A stretch of DNA of 13,415 nucleotides from an uncultured Lachnospiraceae bacterium (GTDB lineage Bacteria; Bacillota; Clostridia; Lachnospirales; Lachnospiraceae), in contig CAPQSW010000008.1 of NCBI GenBank assembly GCA_948688495.1, positions 299 to 13,713 on the forward strand. Reading direction: 5' to 3'. Both the position numbers and the translations under genes were made by a program. The notes below the pieces were generated by a model that saw only the letters and a program-made list of their open reading frames with translations, made no database searches and had not been told where the DNA came from. Position 1 is the stretch's first letter, and every line of letters starts with the position of its first letter. This document shows, in pieces, positions 11,522 through 13,415 of this stretch.

Positions 11522-12118
11522 ATGACAGAGCAAGAATACTATACGTTTATACAGCCTTATGAGGACGCGAAGGAGGTTTTGTTGGCGAGGCTTCACGTAC
11601 TGGAACATAATCTGTATGAAGTTGCCGAAGGTCAGCCGATCCATAATATACAGAGTCGGATTAAGGAGAAAAAGAGCATAGAGGATAAATTAAGAAAGAA
11701 AGACAAAGACCCAACGGTAATGAACGCCAAGGATTATCTGCAGGACATTGCAGGCGTGCGGGTTATCTGTTATTTTGCAGATGATATTTATAATCTGGTG
11801 GAGGTATTAAAAAGGCAGGTGGACTTGATTGTGCTCCGGGAGTGCGATTACGTGAGAAGACCGAAGGCGAATGGTTATCGCAGTTATCATGTAGTTGTAG
11901 GCGTTCCAGTATACTGCCTGGACGGTATGGAGTATTTTCCGGTGGAAATCCAGATCCGTACATTGTCTATGGACTTCTGGGCAAGTATGGAGCATCGTAT
12001 ATTATATAAGAAGCAGGAAGGGAGAGGGGCAAAGAGGCTCACGGAAGAATTAAGGGAATATGCGGATACGCTTGTAGAGATGGAGGAGCGGTTGTTCCAT
12101 GCCATCAAGCCTTCCTAA
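11522..12118 (+). CDS. small alarmone synthetase, GTP pyrophosphokinase (RelQ/RelP-like)
   Basis: This 198-residue protein is a stand-alone RelA/SpoT synthetase domain without hydrolase or regulatory parts. Its length fits the RelP/RelQ class. Visible motifs are R46 with the basic stretch SRIKEKKSIEDKL (ATP side), DIAGVRVIC (75-83), ECDYVRRPKANGYRSYH (107-123; Tyr119 as the expected guanine-stacking residue), EIQIRT (142-147; Glu142 as the catalytic glutamate) and DFWASMEHRILYKK (151-164). It should transfer pyrophosphate from ATP to GDP or GTP in the cytoplasm, making (p)ppGpp under stress independently of ribosomes. AAGGAGG lies 11 bases before the ATG, and an extended -10 promoter is close by, so it is probably transcribed alone. 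Motifs alone do not separate RelQ from RelP; the EIQIRT-DFW wording fits both. Confidence 0.93.
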   Translation: MTEQEYYTFIQPYEDAKEVLLARLHVLEHNLYEVAEGQPIHNIQSRIKEKKSIEDKLRKKDKDPTVMNAKDYLQDIAGVRVICYFADDIYNLVEVLKRQVDLIVLRECDYVRRPKANGYRSYHVVVGVPVYCLDGMEYFPVEIQIRTLSMDFWASMEHRILYKKQEGRGAKRLTEELREYADTLVEMEERLFHAIKPS

Positions 12119-12234
12119 GTTACCATGCCGATGAGATAAAGCATAGAAATCAGGGATTTTGACAGATTGGGTTATGTATATGGGGAGGAACTGTCCTCTA
12201 ATGTGAAATATGTTTTTGAAAGGGTCGGACAACC

Positions 12235-12261
12235 AATTACCTATTGACATGATAGGTTATT
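12235..12261. promoter_or_regulatory. inverted-repeat operator over the cysK -35 element
   Basis: AATTACCTAT (12235-12244) and ATAGGTTATT (12252-12261) match as inverted arms at nine of ten positions around a 7-base centre. The -35 element lies inside, so a bound protein would block RNA polymerase. ACCTAT/ATAGGT-type palindromes before cysteine genes are consistent with an Rrf2-family repressor (CymR/IscR-like), which is inference. A single further half-site ACCTAT occurs at 12287-12292. Confidence 0.6.
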
Positions 12262-12272
12262 GAGCGTATAAT
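12244..12272 (+). promoter_or_regulatory. perfect consensus sigma-A promoter of cysK
   Basis: TTGACA (12244-12249) and TATAAT (12267-12272) have a 17-base spacer, full consensus. The start should be near 12279, with a leader of about 49 bases containing AAAGGAG (12310-12316). Such a strong promoter fits high expression when the overlapping operator is free. The rest of the gap after the alarmone synthetase (12119-12234) holds only a small hairpin (GAGGA/TCCTC, 12185-12198) without a T run. Confidence 0.85.
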
Positions 12273-12327
12273 TTTAGAATAGATAAACCTATGGGACATA
12301 TATGAACTGAAAGGAGCGAGGATTGAT

Positions 12328-13263
12328 ATGAGTAATATAAAAGAGAGCGCATTGGAGTTAATCGGCGGCACGCCAATTTTGAAGGTGAACGGATATGCGA
12401 AAAAAGCAGGAATTACAAATGCTTCCGTGCTTGCCAAACTGGAATATTTAAATCCGGCAGGATCGGTGAAGGACCGTGTGGCTTTGGCAATGATTGAGGA
12501 TGCGGAAAAAAAGGGTCTCTTAAAAGAAGGTGCAACGATTATTGAACCGACAAGCGGTAATACCGGAATTGGACTTGCAGCAGTTGCTGCAGCAAAAGGA
12601 TACCGGGCAATTCTTACGCTCCCAGATACTATGAGCATGGAGAGGAGAAATCTCCTAAAAGCGTATGGAGCAGAACTGGTGCTGACGGAAGGTGCAGAGG
12701 GCATGAAAGGAGCCATCGCCAAAGCGGAGGAACTCAAGAATGAAATTGAGGGTTCCGTAATTTTAGGGCAGTTTGTGAACCCGGCAAATCCGGCGGTCCA
12801 TAAAGCGACCACAGGGCCGGAAATCTGGGAGCAGACAGATGGAAATGTAGATATTTTTGTTGCCGGGGTAGGCACTGGCGGAACGATTACCGGCGTTGGG
12901 GAATACTTAAAGGAAAAGAATCCCAATGTAAAGATTGTGGCAGTAGAGCCGGCAGACAGCCCGGTTCTTTCCAAAGGGACGTCGGGGGCACATAAGATTC
13001 AGGGAATCGGAGCCGGGTTTGTACCGGATGTATTAAATACGAATATATATGATGAAATTATTGCCATAGAGAATGAGGATGCGTTTGCTGAGGGAAAAGC
13101 GTTTGCGGTGAGCGAGGGCATTTTGGTAGGCATTTCCTCTGGTGCGGCATTGAAGGCAGCGTCTATTCTTGCCGGCAGAATAGAAAACGCCGGCAAAACA
13201 ATTGTTGTGCTTCTGCCCGATTCCGGGGACAGGTATTTGTCTACGCCGTTATTTCAAGATTAG
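12328..13263 (+). CDS. cysK: cysteine synthase A (O-acetylserine sulfhydrylase)
   Basis: This 311-residue PLP enzyme makes L-cysteine from O-acetyl-L-serine and sulfide, the last step of cysteine synthesis, in the cytoplasm. Family motifs are in order: ELIGGTPILK near the N-terminus, NPAGSVKDR (42-50) with Lys48 as the PLP Schiff base, PTSGNTG (74-80) for the substrate loop, GTGGT (182-186) for PLP phosphate, KIQGIGAGFVP (223-233), and GISSGAA (268-274) with the Ser that contacts the pyridine nitrogen. Length and motifs fit CysK rather than cystathionine beta-synthase, and no C-terminal CBS domain is present. AAAGGAG lies 11 bases before the ATG. It has its own promoter and operator and no cysE beside it in the window, so it appears to be a single-gene unit regulated by sulfur or cysteine state. 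Confidence 0.96.
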   Translation: MSNIKESALELIGGTPILKVNGYAKKAGITNASVLAKLEYLNPAGSVKDRVALAMIEDAEKKGLLKEGATIIEPTSGNTGIGLAAVAAAKGYRAILTLPDTMSMERRNLLKAYGAELVLTEGAEGMKGAIAKAEELKNEIEGSVILGQFVNPANPAVHKATTGPEIWEQTDGNVDIFVAGVGTGGTITGVGEYLKEKNPNVKIVAVEPADSPVLSKGTSGAHKIQGIGAGFVPDVLNTNIYDEIIAIENEDAFAEGKAFAVSEGILVGISSGAALKAASILAGRIENAGKTIVVLLPDSGDRYLSTPLFQD

Positions 13264-13275
13264 CATGATTTATAT

Positions 13276-13304
13276 TTGCTTTTCTCTGGGAAGAATATTA
13301 TAAT
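13276..13304 (+). promoter_or_regulatory. probable promoter of the right-edge gene
   Basis: TTGCTT (13276-13281) and TATAAT (13299-13304) are separated by 17 bases. The -10 lies inside the left arm of a long inverted repeat (13280-13338). The start would be near 13311, about 42 bases before the ATG at 13353. Confidence 0.5.
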
Positions 13305-13338
13305 AATACTGTTTTACAATAATATTCCAAAGGGAAAA
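13280..13338. repeat. long imperfect inverted repeat between cysK and the next gene
   Basis: The left arm (13280-13301) and right arm (13319-13338) share TTTTC-CT at the outside and AATATTAT at the inside, with GAATATTAT/ATAATATTC being perfect over nine positions. The 17-base loop is A+T-rich. With no T run directly after it, this is not a clean terminator for cysK. It could be an operator for the next gene or a small element. Confidence 0.5.
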
Positions 13339-13352
13339 TGAGGTTCGGCATT

Positions 13353-13415
13353 ATGAAGAATAAGATTATTAAAATACTTGGGGTTTCCAGTGCGGCGTTT
13401 TCATTTTTTATGGCG
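13353..13415 (+). CDS. start of a gene truncated by the right edge, probably exported
   Basis: An ATG preceded by GAGG (13340-13343) with a 9-base spacer opens 21 codons that run to the window edge: a basic start (KNKIIK) followed by a hydrophobic stretch (ILGVSSAAFSFFMA). This is the shape of a signal peptide or first membrane helix. A plausible promoter lies upstream. The product cannot be identified from so little. Confidence 0.55.
   Translation, partial: MKNKIIKILGVSSAAFSFFMA

Noticed and set aside
12185..12198. GAGGA-ACTG-TCCTC hairpin as terminator of the alarmone synthetase gene
   Set aside because: The stem is only 5 bp and no T run follows.
12140..12247. Open frame of 35 codons between the alarmone synthetase and cysK, ending over the cysK operator
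   Set aside because: The translation looks protein-like (RDFDRLGYVYGEEL) but has no ATG, no ribosome site at its TTG or GTG codons and overlaps the operator; at most it is the tail of a lost gene.
12237..12974. A 245-codon minus-strand frame opposite cysK
   Set aside because: It is the mirror of a clear cysteine synthase gene; the Ser/Ala/Pro-rich translation is typical of a reverse-strand shadow, and it covers the cysK promoter.

Overview
The window looks like a chromosomal segment of a low-to-mid G+C Gram-positive anaerobe, most likely class Clostridia and probably Lachnospiraceae. This is inferred from strong AGGAGG-type ribosome binding sites, near-consensus sigma-A promoters, and the gene families present: a small alarmone synthetase, a DUF348/G5 lipoprotein, lysine-rich secreted repeat proteins and cysK. 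No rRNA, tRNA, CRISPR array, transposase or integrase is visible.

Left part (1-2256): a non-coding stretch with nested inverted repeats leads into a consensus promoter with a palindrome at its start point. This promoter drives a TetR-type regulator and an alpha/beta hydrolase two bases downstream. After the hydrolase come what looks like a truncated cysteine-rich KTR-type zinc-ribbon gene, a tiny overlapping ORF, a clear intrinsic terminator and further hairpins. KTR genes are common cargo of Gram-positive conjugative elements, so this part may be a scar or edge of an integrated element.

Centre (2257-9880): a small unknown gene and a 69-residue Cro/CI-type regulator converge on a shared terminator. 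The regulator is divergent from a five-gene, same-strand cluster with no visible internal terminator. The cluster encodes two tandem paralogous exported proteins (signal peptide, five or six 55-residue Tyr/Gly/Lys-rich repeats, C-terminal transglutaminase-like Cys-His-Asp domain), an AlgI-type MBOAT acyltransferase, an AlgJ/AlgX-like SGNH acyltransferase partner and a lipoprotein with DUF348 and G5 domains. All five products are predicted to act at or outside the membrane. The simplest reading is a cell-surface module: the MBOAT/AlgJ-like pair acylates a surface polymer, while the two repeat proteins and the lipoprotein bind or remodel the envelope. I do not recognise this combination as a described system, and it is the most interesting part of the window.

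Right part (9877-13415): a diguanylate cyclase gene on the minus strand (degenerate receiver, PAS-like, GGDEF) converges on the lipoprotein gene with a 4-base overlap. Next are a small (p)ppGpp synthetase with its own extended -10 promoter and cysK, whose perfect consensus promoter has its -35 element inside a 27-base inverted repeat (a likely cysteine-metabolism operator). The first 21 codons of another gene, apparently exported, run off the right edge. Two nucleotide second-messenger enzymes therefore lie next to the surface operon, although each has its own promoter.
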